This document shows positions 35,088-43,782 of a stretch of DNA of 64,000 nt, piece after piece (position 1 is the first letter of the stretch; every line of letters begins with the position of its first letter). Under the pieces are notes generated by a model that had not been told where the DNA came from, searched no databases, and was given only the letters and a program-made list of their open reading frames with translations. Source of the stretch: an uncultured Ignavibacteria bacterium (GTDB taxonomy: Bacteria; Bacteroidota; Ignavibacteria; Kapaibacteriales; Kapaibacteriaceae); the NCBI GenBank assembly GCA_903939735.1, contig CAJAIA010000006.1, positions 1 to 64,000 on the forward strand, in the 5' to 3' direction. Both the position numbers and the translations under genes were made by a program.

Positions 35088-37115
35088 ATGAGCACCTCAA
35101 CAACGACATCTACGACCTCGAAGCATGCTGCAGAAGCAGCGTCACCAGCGTCGGCGATTGCAACACTCGAACAGCGTAAGGCTGATCTTGAAATACAGCT
35201 TCATCACGACGTGCGCGCAATGCTCGCATCATGGGAGGCAAAAAAGCAGTCGTATCAAGGCGAGTTTTACAGCTACACCGTGCGCGGCAAAGAGATTCGT
35301 GTTGCTAACCACACAGAGTCGCTAGCACATACTCGTGTACCGAAGATTTCACTACCTGCGTTTAAGGACTGGGGAGAGATCGTTCGTTGGTGCATGCAGG
35401 AGAACGTACCAGGTGAGTTTCCGTTCACTGCCGGTGTGTATCCGTTTAAGCGCACCAATGAAGATCCAACACGGATGTTTGCTGGTGAGGGTGGACCGGA
35501 GCGGACGAACAAGCGCTTCCATTACCTCTCCAAGGGTATGGCGGCCGCGCGTCTGTCAACCGCGTTCGACAGTGTAACGCTTTACGGTGAGGATCCCGAC
35601 TATCGTCCCGACATCTACGGCAAGATTGGTAACTCGGGCGTGAGCGTTGCTTCGCTTGATGACGCGAAGAAGCTGTATTCAGGCTTTGACTTGTGTGCTC
35701 CAACAACATCGGTATCAATGACCATCAATGGTCCAGCGCCAATGCTGTTGGCGTTCTTCATGAACGCAGCGATCGATCAGGAGTGTGAGAAGGAGATTGT
35801 TCGTCGTGGGATGGAAGATGAGATTCGTGCGAAGATCGACGCGATCTATCGTGAGCGCGGCATTGCGCGTCCTGTCTACCGTCATGGTGATGGATCGACA
35901 GAACTCCCCGACGGAAATGCCGGACTCGGTCTTATGCTGCTTGGTGTGACGGGCGATCAGGTGCTCCCTCCGGACGTGTATGATGAGTGTAAGCAACGTG
36001 CCTTGCAGAACGTGCGCGGTACCGTGCAGGCAGACATTCTCAAAGAGGACCAGGCGCAGAACACCTGCATTTTCTCGACAGAGTTTGCGCTGCGCATGAT
36101 GGGCGATGTGCAGGAGTACTTCATCAACAAAGCAGTTCGCAACTTCTATTCTGTCTCGATCTCCGGGTATCACATTGCCGAGGCTGGAGCAAACCCTATT
36201 ACGCAGTTGGCGTTCACGCTTTCCAACGGCTTTACCTTCGTTGAGTATTATCTCTCGCGAGGTATGAACATCAATGATTTTGCGCCCAATCTCTCGTTCT
36301 TCTTCTCCAATGGTGTTGATCCTGAATACAGTGTGATTGGTCGTGTCGCCCGAAAGATCTGGTCGAAGGCCATCAAGAACATGTATGGTGGTAACGAGCG
36401 CTCGCAGATGTTGAAGTATCACATTCAAACATCCGGTCGGTCCCTCCACGCACAAGAGATCGACTTCAACGACATTCGCACGACGCTTCAGGCATTGTAT
36501 GCCATCTACGACAACTGCAACTCGTTGCATACCAATGCCTATGACGAAGCGATCACCACGCCGACAGAGGAGAGCGTTCGTCGTGCGGTTGCAATTCAGT
36601 TGATCATCAACCGCGAGTTAGGTCTCGCCAAGAACGAGAATCCACTCCAGGGCTCGTTCATCATCGAAGAGCTTACAGACCTTGTCGAAGAAGCTGTCTA
36701 CACCGAATTCAAGCGCATCTCCGAGCGTGGCGGTGTTCTGGGTGCGATGGAGAACATGTATCAGCGAAACAAGATTCAAGAAGAGTCGCTGTACTACGAA
36801 ACACTCAAGCATACTGGTGAGTATCCAATCATCGGCGTCAACACCTTCCTCTCGTCGAAGGGATCACCAACAGTCATTCCGGAAGAAGTCATTCGTTCGA
36901 CGACGGACGAGAAAGAGCAACAGATCGGAAACGTTCGCTCGGTGCAGCAGCGCAGTGGAGATGCTACTGCAGAGGCACTTGATGCGCTGCGTTCCACGGC
37001 GATTCGCAATGGCAACATCTTCGACGCATTAATGGAAGCTGCGAAAGTCTGCTCGTTAGGGCAGATGACGCATGCACTCTATGAGGTTGGCGGACAGTAT
37101 CGTCGGACCATGTAA
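35088..37115 (+). CDS. Acyl-CoA mutase catalytic subunit (IcmF-type isobutyryl-CoA mutase, large part)
   Basis: 675 residues, beginning with a low-complexity Ser/Thr/Ala start ([11 protein letters not shown]). The TIM-barrel mutase domain has the IcmF-like run [40 protein letters not shown] and [16 protein letters not shown]. The phenylalanine in MFAGEGG (Phe131) occupies the position that is Phe in isobutyryl- and Tyr in methylmalonyl-CoA mutases. It therefore probably converts isobutyryl-CoA and n-butyryl-CoA. Eleven bases separate it from the cobalamin/GTPase gene in a different frame; the junction carries a clean stop and start. It needs the upstream subunit for cofactor, since no B12 domain follows. 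Confidence 0.88.
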   Translation: MSTSTTTSTTSKHAAEAASPASAIATLEQRKADLEIQLHHDVRAMLASWEAKKQSYQGEFYSYTVRGKEIRVANHTESLAHTRVPKISLPAFKDWGEIVRWCMQENVPGEFPFTAGVYPFKRTNEDPTRMFAGEGGPERTNKRFHYLSKGMAAARLSTAFDSVTLYGEDPDYRPDIYGKIGNSGVSVASLDDAKKLYSGFDLCAPTTSVSMTINGPAPMLLAFFMNAAIDQECEKEIVRRGMEDEIRAKIDAIYRERGIARPVYRHGDGSTELPDGNAGLGLMLLGVTGDQVLPPDVYDECKQRALQNVRGTVQADILKEDQAQNTCIFSTEFALRMMGDVQEYFINKAVRNFYSVSISGYHIAEAGANPITQLAFTLSNGFTFVEYYLSRGMNINDFAPNLSFFFSNGVDPEYSVIGRVARKIWSKAIKNMYGGNERSQMLKYHIQTSGRSLHAQEIDFNDIRTTLQALYAIYDNCNSLHTNAYDEAITTPTEESVRRAVAIQLIINRELGLAKNENPLQGSFIIEELTDLVEEAVYTEFKRISERGGVLGAMENMYQRNKIQEESLYYETLKHTGEYPIIGVNTFLSSKGSPTVIPEEVIRSTTDEKEQQIGNVRSVQQRSGDATAEALDALRSTAIRNGNIFDALMEAAKVCSLGQMTHALYEVGGQYRRTM

Positions 37116-37123
37116 GTCGCATA

Positions 37124-38068
37124 ATGGTCACCATTGAAGACATCCGTGCAGCAGCTGAACGTATTCGTCCGTACGTGCATCGCACACCCGTGATCACATC
37201 CCGGGCTATCGATCAGATGTTTGGTGCGCAGATCTTCTTCAAATGCGAAAACCTCCAGAAGGTTGGTGCGTTCAAGGCACGAGGTGCTTGCAACGCGGTG
37301 TTTCAGCTTGACCACGCCACCGCAGCGCGAGGAGTCGTCACGCATTCGTCCGGGAATCATGCCCAGGCACTCGCCTATGCTGCCGGTCTCCGTGGAATTC
37401 CATGCACGATCGTTATGCCCACCACTGCGCCCGCGGTTAAGCGCAGAGCCGTCGAAGAGTACGGCGCCTCTATTGTGTCCTGCGAACCCACCGTGGAGGC
37501 ACGGCTTTCCACCATGAACGCTCTCATTGAGCAGACAGGTGCGCACGCAATTCCTCCGTACGACGATGAGCGCGTGATTGCTGGACAAGGGACAGCTGCG
37601 CTGGAGTTCCTCGAGGACTACCCAACGCTTGAGGTCATGATGGCTCCTGTTGGAGGGGGCGGCCTCATGAGTGGAACAGCGGTCGCAACCCGTGCTCTTG
37701 CGCCATACGCAACGCTCTACGGCGCTGAACCCTCGATCGATGCCGATGCCCAACGGTCGCTCCAGACAGGCATAATCCAGCCTCCACCCCAGCGTGTATC
37801 GATGGCTGATGGCCTTCGTACATCGCTCGGGGAGCTAACATTCGCCGAACTACGGCATCACCACGTACAAATCATAACTGCCAGCGAGGAATCCATCCTT
37901 GAATCCATGATAATCATCATGGAACGGCTTAAAGTGGTTGTCGAACCCAGTGCTGCGGTGACACTTGGATGTCTTCGGGAACACCCCGAACTCGTAGCCG
38001 GTCGGAGGGTAGGAATCATCCTTTGTGGCGGAAACCTCGATCTTCGGTCGTGGTTGAAGCCTTCATAA
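37124..38068 (+). CDS. PLP-dependent threonine/serine dehydratase-like enzyme
   Basis: 314 residues, the single-domain form (no ACT domain) of the threonine dehydratase / serine racemase branch of fold type II. The PLP lysine is Lys51 in FKARGACN, with the serine-asparagine loop SSGNHAQALAY, the GGGGLMSG glycine loop, and a family-typical ending GIILCGGNLD. It converts threonine or serine to the 2-oxoacid and ammonia, or interconverts serine isomers. Eight bases after the mutase gene, so it belongs to the same operon. From threonine it would give 2-oxobutyrate, a substrate also used by the branched-chain oxoacid dehydrogenase nearby. Absence of ACT suggests no isoleucine feedback. Confidence 0.85.
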   Translation: MVTIEDIRAAAERIRPYVHRTPVITSRAIDQMFGAQIFFKCENLQKVGAFKARGACNAVFQLDHATAARGVVTHSSGNHAQALAYAAGLRGIPCTIVMPTTAPAVKRRAVEEYGASIVSCEPTVEARLSTMNALIEQTGAHAIPPYDDERVIAGQGTAALEFLEDYPTLEVMMAPVGGGGLMSGTAVATRALAPYATLYGAEPSIDADAQRSLQTGIIQPPPQRVSMADGLRTSLGELTFAELRHHHVQIITASEESILESMIIIMERLKVVVEPSAAVTLGCLREHPELVAGRRVGIILCGGNLDLRSWLKPS

Positions 38069-38127
38069 ACCCGTACCACGCCCATTTTCCGTACTTTTGA
38101 GGTCATTTTAGACCATACGGAAGACGG

Positions 38128-39603
38128 ATGGAATCGGGCTACGAAGCCGTAATCGGACTTGAAGTTCACGCGCAGCTTACAACTGCGTCGAAGGCGTTTT
38201 GCTCCTGTCCAACGGACTTCGGAGCACAACCCAACGTGAACGTATGTCCAATCTGCCTTGGGCACCCTGGAACGCTTCCGGTGCTCAACAAGAATCTCGT
38301 GGCCTATGCCGTTCGAATGGGGCTTGCTACCAACAGTTCCATCCGTGAACGATCAACATTCTCACGCAAGAACTACTTCTATCCCGACCTTCCAAAGGGG
38401 TACCAGGTAACGCAGTACGCCGATCCCATCTGTTACGATGGTCGCGTTGAGATAGAAACGGACGACGGGGTAAAGCACATTGGTGTCACGCGGATTCACA
38501 TGGAAGAGGATTCCGGCAAGAGCATTCACGACCTCGATGTTGACACGTTGGTCGATCTCAACCGCGCCGGCGTACCACTCATCGAGATCGTAAGCGAACC
38601 CGACATTCGTACGCCGCACGAAGCCTACCAGTATCTCCAGCAGATTCGCCAGATCCTTGTGTACCTCGGTATCTGCGACGGCAACCTTGAAGAAGGTAGC
38701 CTTCGATGTGATGCCAACATCTCGGTACGTCCCATCGGACAAGAGAAGTTTGGTACCAAGCGCGAAGTCAAGAATCTCAACTCCTTCCGCAATGTCGAGA
38801 AGGCTATCGAGTATGAGATTCGCACCCAGATTGAAACAATCGAAGCCGGTGGTACGATCGTTCAGCAGACTCTGATGTGGGATGCGGGAGCACAGGCAAC
38901 GAAGGTCATGCGCTCCAAAGAGCAAGCGCATGATTACCGCTATTTCCCAGAGCCAGATCTTGTCCCGGTGATCGTCGACCAGCAATGGATCGGTGAACTT
39001 ACCGCGACGCTACCCGAGCTTGCGCTCGCGAAGAAGCGTCGTTTCGTCACGCAGTTTGGACTTCCTGCATATGATGCCGGGATTCTTGTTGATCAAGCTG
39101 AAGTAGCCGCATTCTATGAAGACGTGTGCGCTCTTCTTGTATCGCCGACAACCGAAGGATACAAGCTTGTTTCAAATTGGATCATGACCGACATGTTGCG
39201 GCTCATGGGCGAGAAGAAGTGCAGCATCAACCAGGTTGACGTGACGCGTCAACAGCTTGCATCGCTCGTGAACGTGCTTACAGCCGGTAGCATCTCCAGC
39301 AAGACAGCAAAGGAATTGTTCCCAGATATGATTGGCAGCGGTAAGCTTGCCGACGAGTTCATCAGCGAGCGTGGGTTAACCCAACTCTCTGATGAAGGGG
39401 CAATTCGCACAATGGTTGATGACGTGATTCGCAACAACCCAGACAATTTGAGTAAGTACCTTGACGGCAAGAGCAACCTCTTCGGGTTCTTTGTCGGACA
39501 GGTTCTTAAGGCTTCAGGTGGGACAGCAAACCCATCGGTAGTTAGCAGCCTTATGAAAGATGCGCTCGATTCTCTCCACACACCGACAAGTACGGAGGAC
39601 TGA
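38128..39603 (+). CDS. gatB: Asp-tRNA(Asn)/Glu-tRNA(Gln) amidotransferase subunit B
   Basis: 491 residues. GYEAVIGLEVHAQLTTASKAF is the family N terminus, and the CxC and CxxC cysteines of the zinc site are at CSCPTDF and CPICLGHPG. HMEEDSGKS and RAGVPLIEIVSEPD are conserved. The C-terminal YqeY-like helical tail ends VGQVLKASGG. It holds the kinase site that activates the misacylated tRNA; subunits A and C are not in the window. GGAAG at 38119-38123 is the Shine-Dalgarno. A -7-like TACTTTTG (38092-38099) lies upstream. Its stop overlaps the ilvE start by one base (TGATG), coupling them. Confidence 0.96.
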   Translation: MESGYEAVIGLEVHAQLTTASKAFCSCPTDFGAQPNVNVCPICLGHPGTLPVLNKNLVAYAVRMGLATNSSIRERSTFSRKNYFYPDLPKGYQVTQYADPICYDGRVEIETDDGVKHIGVTRIHMEEDSGKSIHDLDVDTLVDLNRAGVPLIEIVSEPDIRTPHEAYQYLQQIRQILVYLGICDGNLEEGSLRCDANISVRPIGQEKFGTKREVKNLNSFRNVEKAIEYEIRTQIETIEAGGTIVQQTLMWDAGAQATKVMRSKEQAHDYRYFPEPDLVPVIVDQQWIGELTATLPELALAKKRRFVTQFGLPAYDAGILVDQAEVAAFYEDVCALLVSPTTEGYKLVSNWIMTDMLRLMGEKKCSINQVDVTRQQLASLVNVLTAGSISSKTAKELFPDMIGSGKLADEFISERGLTQLSDEGAIRTMVDDVIRNNPDNLSKYLDGKSNLFGFFVGQVLKASGGTANPSVVSSLMKDALDSLHTPTSTED

Positions 39604-40538
39604 TGGCTATAACCCCAACGCGAGTCATTTGGAAGAACGGCAGTTTTGTTCCGTTCGAAAAGGCCAACATCCATGTGCTCTCGCACGTTGTGCACTATGG
39701 TTCATCGTGGTTCGAGGGAATCCGCTGTTACGACACAGCAGAAGGTCCGGCCGTCTTTCGGTTGGATGATCACATGCGTCGTCTGCACTACAGCATGAAG
39801 GTATACCGCACCCAACTCCCATTTAGCGTGGATGAGTTGTCGGAAGCCGCGGTAGATCTTGTGCGACGCAACAAACTCTCGCAATGCTATATCCGCCCCT
39901 TTGCACTGCGGGGATTTGGCGACATGGGCGTCTACGGACAGCGCTGTCCGGTCGAAGTCTACATTGCCGCATGGGAATGGGGCACATATCTCGGAGATGG
40001 AGCAACTGACAACGGTGTTGACGTGTGCATCTCATCGTGGGACCGCATCACGCCGAATGCATTGCCATCCATGGCCAAGGCCGGTGGCAACTACATGAAC
40101 TCACAGCTTGTGAAGATGGAAGCCATTGAAAATGGATACGCTGAAGGTATCTGTTTGGACTCCTACGGCAACATCTCTGAAGGATCAGGAGAGAATGTGT
40201 TCATCGTTGTTGACGACGAGCTCATCACTCCACCATCGGCATCGGCGATTCTCCCAGGAATCACGCGTGACACCGTTATCACACTTGCGGAAGAACTTGG
40301 TATCACGGTTCGTGAACAAAACATTCCACGTGCGATGTTGTACACCTGTGATGAAATGTTCCTCACTGGTACAGCTGTTGAAATCAGCCCAGTGCGATCC
40401 GTTGATCGCATTGCAGTTGGTCGAGGCAAGGTGGGTCCGGTAACACGGGCTATCCAGCAGGCGTTTCAGAAGATCACTGTCGATGGTGAGGATCCGTACG
40501 GATGGCTCACACCAGTAAAGAAGACAAAAACGAAGTAA
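39603..40538 (+). CDS. ilvE: Branched-chain amino acid aminotransferase
   Basis: 311 residues, PLP fold type IV. VIWKNGSFVPFEKANIHV is the conserved start, FEGIRCYDT and IYGHMRR-like FRLDDHMRRLHYS follow, and the PLP lysine is in SMAKAGGNYMNS. EGSGENVFIV and LTGTAVEISPV are the C-terminal family motifs. It interconverts leucine, isoleucine and valine with their 2-oxoacids. Coupled to gatB by overlapping stop/start, and 29 bases before the fused E1 gene, so it fits the start of branched-chain degradation as well as synthesis. Confidence 0.94.
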   Translation: MAITPTRVIWKNGSFVPFEKANIHVLSHVVHYGSSWFEGIRCYDTAEGPAVFRLDDHMRRLHYSMKVYRTQLPFSVDELSEAAVDLVRRNKLSQCYIRPFALRGFGDMGVYGQRCPVEVYIAAWEWGTYLGDGATDNGVDVCISSWDRITPNALPSMAKAGGNYMNSQLVKMEAIENGYAEGICLDSYGNISEGSGENVFIVVDDELITPPSASAILPGITRDTVITLAEELGITVREQNIPRAMLYTCDEMFLTGTAVEISPVRSVDRIAVGRGKVGPVTRAIQQAFQKITVDGEDPYGWLTPVKKTKTK

Positions 40539-40567
40539 TCACCCCGATCGATACACCGGAGTTTATC

Positions 40568-42715
40568 ATGGCCAAGGCCAAGAGCAAGCCGCAACCAGCA
40601 TCGAAAGCAAAAGCGAACACGAAGACACCTGCGCCAGCACCAGTCAAGAGCGGTGCAGCTGCACAACAGCGCAAGGATCTCTTCTCTGTGAAGGGATTCG
40701 ACAAAGCGACGCTGCGCGAGTGGTACCAGCTTCAACATCTCGGACGTCGATTGGACGAGAAAGCTGCTAACTATCTGAAGATGGCCAAGGGATGGTCGTA
40801 TCATGCTCCGTTTGCCGGACATGATGGCATTCAGCTTGCACTGGGTAAGATCTTCCGTCCAGGCAAGGACTTCCTGTTCCCCTATTACCGTGACTTGCTC
40901 ACCTCGCTCGCTGCTGGCTTGACGGTTGAGGAGATTATCGCGAACGGACTGTCCAAGGATGCTGATGTGGCTGGCGGTGGTCGCCACATGAGTAATCACT
41001 TCGCCAAGCAATCACTCCGTCTGCAGAACTCATCGTCGTGCACGGGTAACCACTCGCAGCAAGCAGCTGGAACGGCGCGTTCGATCAAGAAGTACAAGGG
41101 CGACGAAGTGGTGTATTGCTCAACGGGCGACAGCACAACGTCGGAAGGCTACTACTATGAAGCCGTCAACGGCGCTGATCGTGAGAAGCTACCTCTGATC
41201 TTTGTGATCCAGAATAACAAGTACGGCATCTCTGTGCCGTTGCACGAGCAGACAACCAATTCGACTGTGTCGGATAATTTCCGCGGCTTCTCGAATCTGA
41301 AGATCATTCAGTGCGACGGTCGCGACCCAATGGATTCCTACCGTGCACTTGAGGAAGCTCGCGCTTACGTTCTCTCAGGCAAAGGTCCAGCCATGGTCCA
41401 TGCCGACTGTGATCGTATTGGATCGCACAGCAACTCGGACAATCACGAGCTCTATCGCACCAAGGAAGAAATCGACGCAATGAAGGAGCGCGATCCGCTT
41501 CCACGCATGCGGGCAACCCTGGTGGCGAACGGCGTCGCAACCGACGAAGAACTCACCGCCATGGAAGAGGCAAACAAGACAGCCATCTTTGCTGCAGCGG
41601 ATGCTGTTGAGCCACTTCCCGACCCAGATCCTCAATCCTACAACGAATTCCTGCTTCCTGAGCCTGTTGTTGGATACGACGACACAAGCGAAGCTCGTTG
41701 GACACCATCGCCGGATGCCGAGCTCGTAACGTTCCGCGAAGGTATCGTCAACGTTCTCCACGAGGAGTTCCGTCGTAACCCAAACACCTTCCTCTTTGGC
41801 CAAGATGTCGCATCAAAGAAGAAGCAAGGCATCTTTAATGTCTGCAAGGGCCTCCTGGACGAGTTTGGTAACGACCGCGTCTGGAATGCCCCTATCGCAG
41901 AGGACTTCATCGTTGGAACAGCCAACGGCATGACGCGCTATCGTGACGACATCCGTGTGGTGGTTGAAGGGGCTGAGTTTGCAGACTACTTCTGGCCAGC
42001 AATGGAGCAGCTCATTGAGTGTACGCACGATTACTGGCGCACACGCGGACAATTCTCACCAGCTATGGTGATTCGTCTCGCATCCGGTGGCTACATCCAA
42101 GGTGGACTGTACCACTCGCAGAACCTCGAAGGAACGTTTACAACGCTCCCAGGTCTGCGCGTTGTATGCCCATCATTTGCTGACGATGCCGTCGGACTCA
42201 TGCGGAACGCTATTCGCTCGCGTGGAACCACCATGTTCCTCGAGCCAAAGTTCCTCTATAACTACCGTCCAACATCATCGGCAATGCCTCCGGAAGACTT
42301 CATCATTCCGTTCGGTAAGGCCAAGATTCGCCGTCCGGGCGACCACATCACCGTTGTCACCTACGGAACACCAGTTCACTGGAGCCTCCAGGCCGCTGAG
42401 ACACTTGCCGGTGAAGGTATCTCTGTGGAAGTCATCGACTTGCGTTCGCTCGCCCCTTGGGACAAAGAACTCGTCTTTGAACGGGTAAAGCGTACAGGAC
42501 GCTGCGTTGTAGTGCACGAAGACAAGAAGACAGGTGGATTTGGTGGCGAAATCGCATCCAGCATCAGTGAAGAGCTCTTCCGCTACCTCGATGCTCCCGT
42601 GGCCCGCCTGGGTTCAAAGGATACACCGGTAGGATTTGCAAAGAATCTCGAAAAGGGAATCCTGCTCAACGTGGACGATATCATCGCATCAATTCGTACC
42701 ACATTGGCCTTCTAA
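40568..42715 (+). CDS. Fused alpha/beta E1 of branched-chain 2-oxoacid dehydrogenase
   Basis: 715 residues. A Lys/Ala/Pro-rich leader of about 45 residues (AKAKSKPQPASKAKA) precedes the alpha part, with SYHAPFAGHDGIQLALG and the thiamine-diphosphate motif GDSTTSEGYYYEAVN ending NNKYGISVP. The beta part starts near residue 400 with FREGIVNVLHEEFRRNPNTF, then EDFIVGTANGM, and ends HEDKKTGGFGGEIASSI. These domains are separate genes in many bacteria but fused in others. It decarboxylates 2-oxoisovalerate-type acids. E2 (lipoyl) and E3 are not in the window. An ATG at 40502 inside ilvE was rejected because homology starts later; GGAG precedes the chosen ATG. Confidence 0.9.
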   Translation: MAKAKSKPQPASKAKANTKTPAPAPVKSGAAAQQRKDLFSVKGFDKATLREWYQLQHLGRRLDEKAANYLKMAKGWSYHAPFAGHDGIQLALGKIFRPGKDFLFPYYRDLLTSLAAGLTVEEIIANGLSKDADVAGGGRHMSNHFAKQSLRLQNSSSCTGNHSQQAAGTARSIKKYKGDEVVYCSTGDSTTSEGYYYEAVNGADREKLPLIFVIQNNKYGISVPLHEQTTNSTVSDNFRGFSNLKIIQCDGRDPMDSYRALEEARAYVLSGKGPAMVHADCDRIGSHSNSDNHELYRTKEEIDAMKERDPLPRMRATLVANGVATDEELTAMEEANKTAIFAAADAVEPLPDPDPQSYNEFLLPEPVVGYDDTSEARWTPSPDAELVTFREGIVNVLHEEFRRNPNTFLFGQDVASKKKQGIFNVCKGLLDEFGNDRVWNAPIAEDFIVGTANGMTRYRDDIRVVVEGAEFADYFWPAMEQLIECTHDYWRTRGQFSPAMVIRLASGGYIQGGLYHSQNLEGTFTTLPGLRVVCPSFADDAVGLMRNAIRSRGTTMFLEPKFLYNYRPTSSAMPPEDFIIPFGKAKIRRPGDHITVVTYGTPVHWSLQAAETLAGEGISVEVIDLRSLAPWDKELVFERVKRTGRCVVVHEDKKTGGFGGEIASSISEELFRYLDAPVARLGSKDTPVGFAKNLEKGILLNVDDIIASIRTTLAF

Positions 42716-42748
42716 CACCTATTGGTGTCAATCTCTCCTGACAGTGTG

Positions 42749-42815
42749 AAGGGGGAGGTTCCGCGTAAGCCCCTAACAAGGCAAAGCTTACGTCTGGAAC
42801 CTCCCCCTTTTTCCG
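42749..42815 (+). terminator. Rho-independent terminator after the E1 gene
   Basis: AAGGGGGAGGTTCC (42749-42762) pairs with GGAACCTCCCCCTT (42796-42809). An inner CGTAAGC/GCTTACG stem pairs inside, and a T-run follows. It closes the catabolic block. Confidence 0.92.
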
Positions 42816-42847
42816 TTTGGTGGGTACCGACCCGAAGGATATATTTG
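42816..42847 (+). promoter_or_regulatory. Candidate Bacteroidota-type promoter for the TPR gene
   Basis: TTTG at 42816-42819, 20 bases, TATATTTG at 42840-42847: a full match to the TTTG / TAnnTTTG consensus. It lies just after the terminator and leaves a leader of about 120 bases before the ATG at 42971. A small unassigned leader stretch lies between. Confidence 0.6.
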
Positions 42848-42970
42848 CAAGTCTGATTCAGTGGGCGAGGTATGCCTATGGCATTCCGTGCGCACCTAGT
42901 GAGTCGGATTCGTTCAATTCAAATGTGGTGTCACTACGACAACACATGTACGAGAGCTACTGAGGAGTGC

Positions 42971-43693
42971 ATGAGCACAGAACCGTTGGAAACAGTACAG
43001 AGCACCCGTTCCGGGGCATCAGCATCTGAACCACAGATCGATGCCATCGTAGAGCGCGTGCGTTCACAAGCAAAGCCAGTGATTGCCGGAGTTGTGGTAA
43101 TCGTTCTTGCGATTGTTGGATACTGGTGGTATTCAGCAAACCAAGCAGAGCGCAACGCTGAGGCATCGACACAACTGTCGCGTGTCCGTGGTGCCTTTGA
43201 AATGGGCGAATTCGGCAAGGCGCTTGTAGGCGGCGATTCACTGCCAACCTACGGAGCCGACAAGGTGATGGGTCTGATTGACATCAGCGAACAATATGAA
43301 GGAACAGACGCCGGAGCGATAGCCGCCTTGATGGCTGGCAACGCACTGGCTAACCTGGGCCGAGTTGGTGAGGCTACGGTACACTTCGAGCGCGCACAGT
43401 CGTCTGGCGCTGAAGTGGTCAAAGTTGGTGCTATCAAAGGACTTGCGCTCGTGCAAGAAGATGGCGGAAACTTCACCGAGGCCGCTGGACTGTATGAGAA
43501 GGCAGCTGTTCAAGGGGCTAAAACAGGCCTTGAGGACGATTGCTACTACAAGGCTGGTCTCTGTTATGAGAAAGCCAAGTCCAATGATAAAGCAGCAGAA
43601 ATGTACCGTTTGGTTGTCAAAAAGTTCGAAATGTCGGAGTCTGCAGGCCCGGCCCGGATGGGTCTGGCAAGGCTTGGCATGGGAATTGATTAG
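42971..43693 (+). CDS. TPR-containing single-pass membrane protein (YfgM-like)
   Basis: 240 residues. A short cytoplasmic segment, one membrane helix at about residues 36-54 (AGVVVIVLAIVGYWWY), then a periplasmic part with about four tetratricopeptide-like helix pairs (AIAALMAGNALANLGRVGEA, AIKGLALVQEDGGNFTEAAGLYEKA, CYYKAGLCYEKAKSNDKAAEMY). This is the layout of YfgM/Tpr_21 proteins that help envelope proteins fold. GAGGAG just before the ATG sets the start. It may act in secretion of the surface proteins encoded next. Confidence 0.78.
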   Translation: MSTEPLETVQSTRSGASASEPQIDAIVERVRSQAKPVIAGVVVIVLAIVGYWWYSANQAERNAEASTQLSRVRGAFEMGEFGKALVGGDSLPTYGADKVMGLIDISEQYEGTDAGAIAALMAGNALANLGRVGEATVHFERAQSSGAEVVKVGAIKGLALVQEDGGNFTEAAGLYEKAAVQGAKTGLEDDCYYKAGLCYEKAKSNDKAAEMYRLVVKKFEMSESAGPARMGLARLGMGID

Positions 43694-43782
43694 AGAACCT
43701 CGGCATTCTGTGCCCTTTTCCCATTTGAAGTAGTAAACAAGTGATTGAATTAAAGCTTAAGGTTTTTACAACTGGAGGTTGT

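Noticed and set aside
35076..35088. Frameshift instead of a true gene split in the mutase
   Set aside because: A stop, a new ATG and a low-complexity leader precede the mutase, and no conserved IcmF segment is visible across the gap; kept as a possibility only in the check.
42850..42970. Riboswitch in the 120-base leader of the TPR gene
   Set aside because: No known riboswitch core or clear pseudoknot could be made out.
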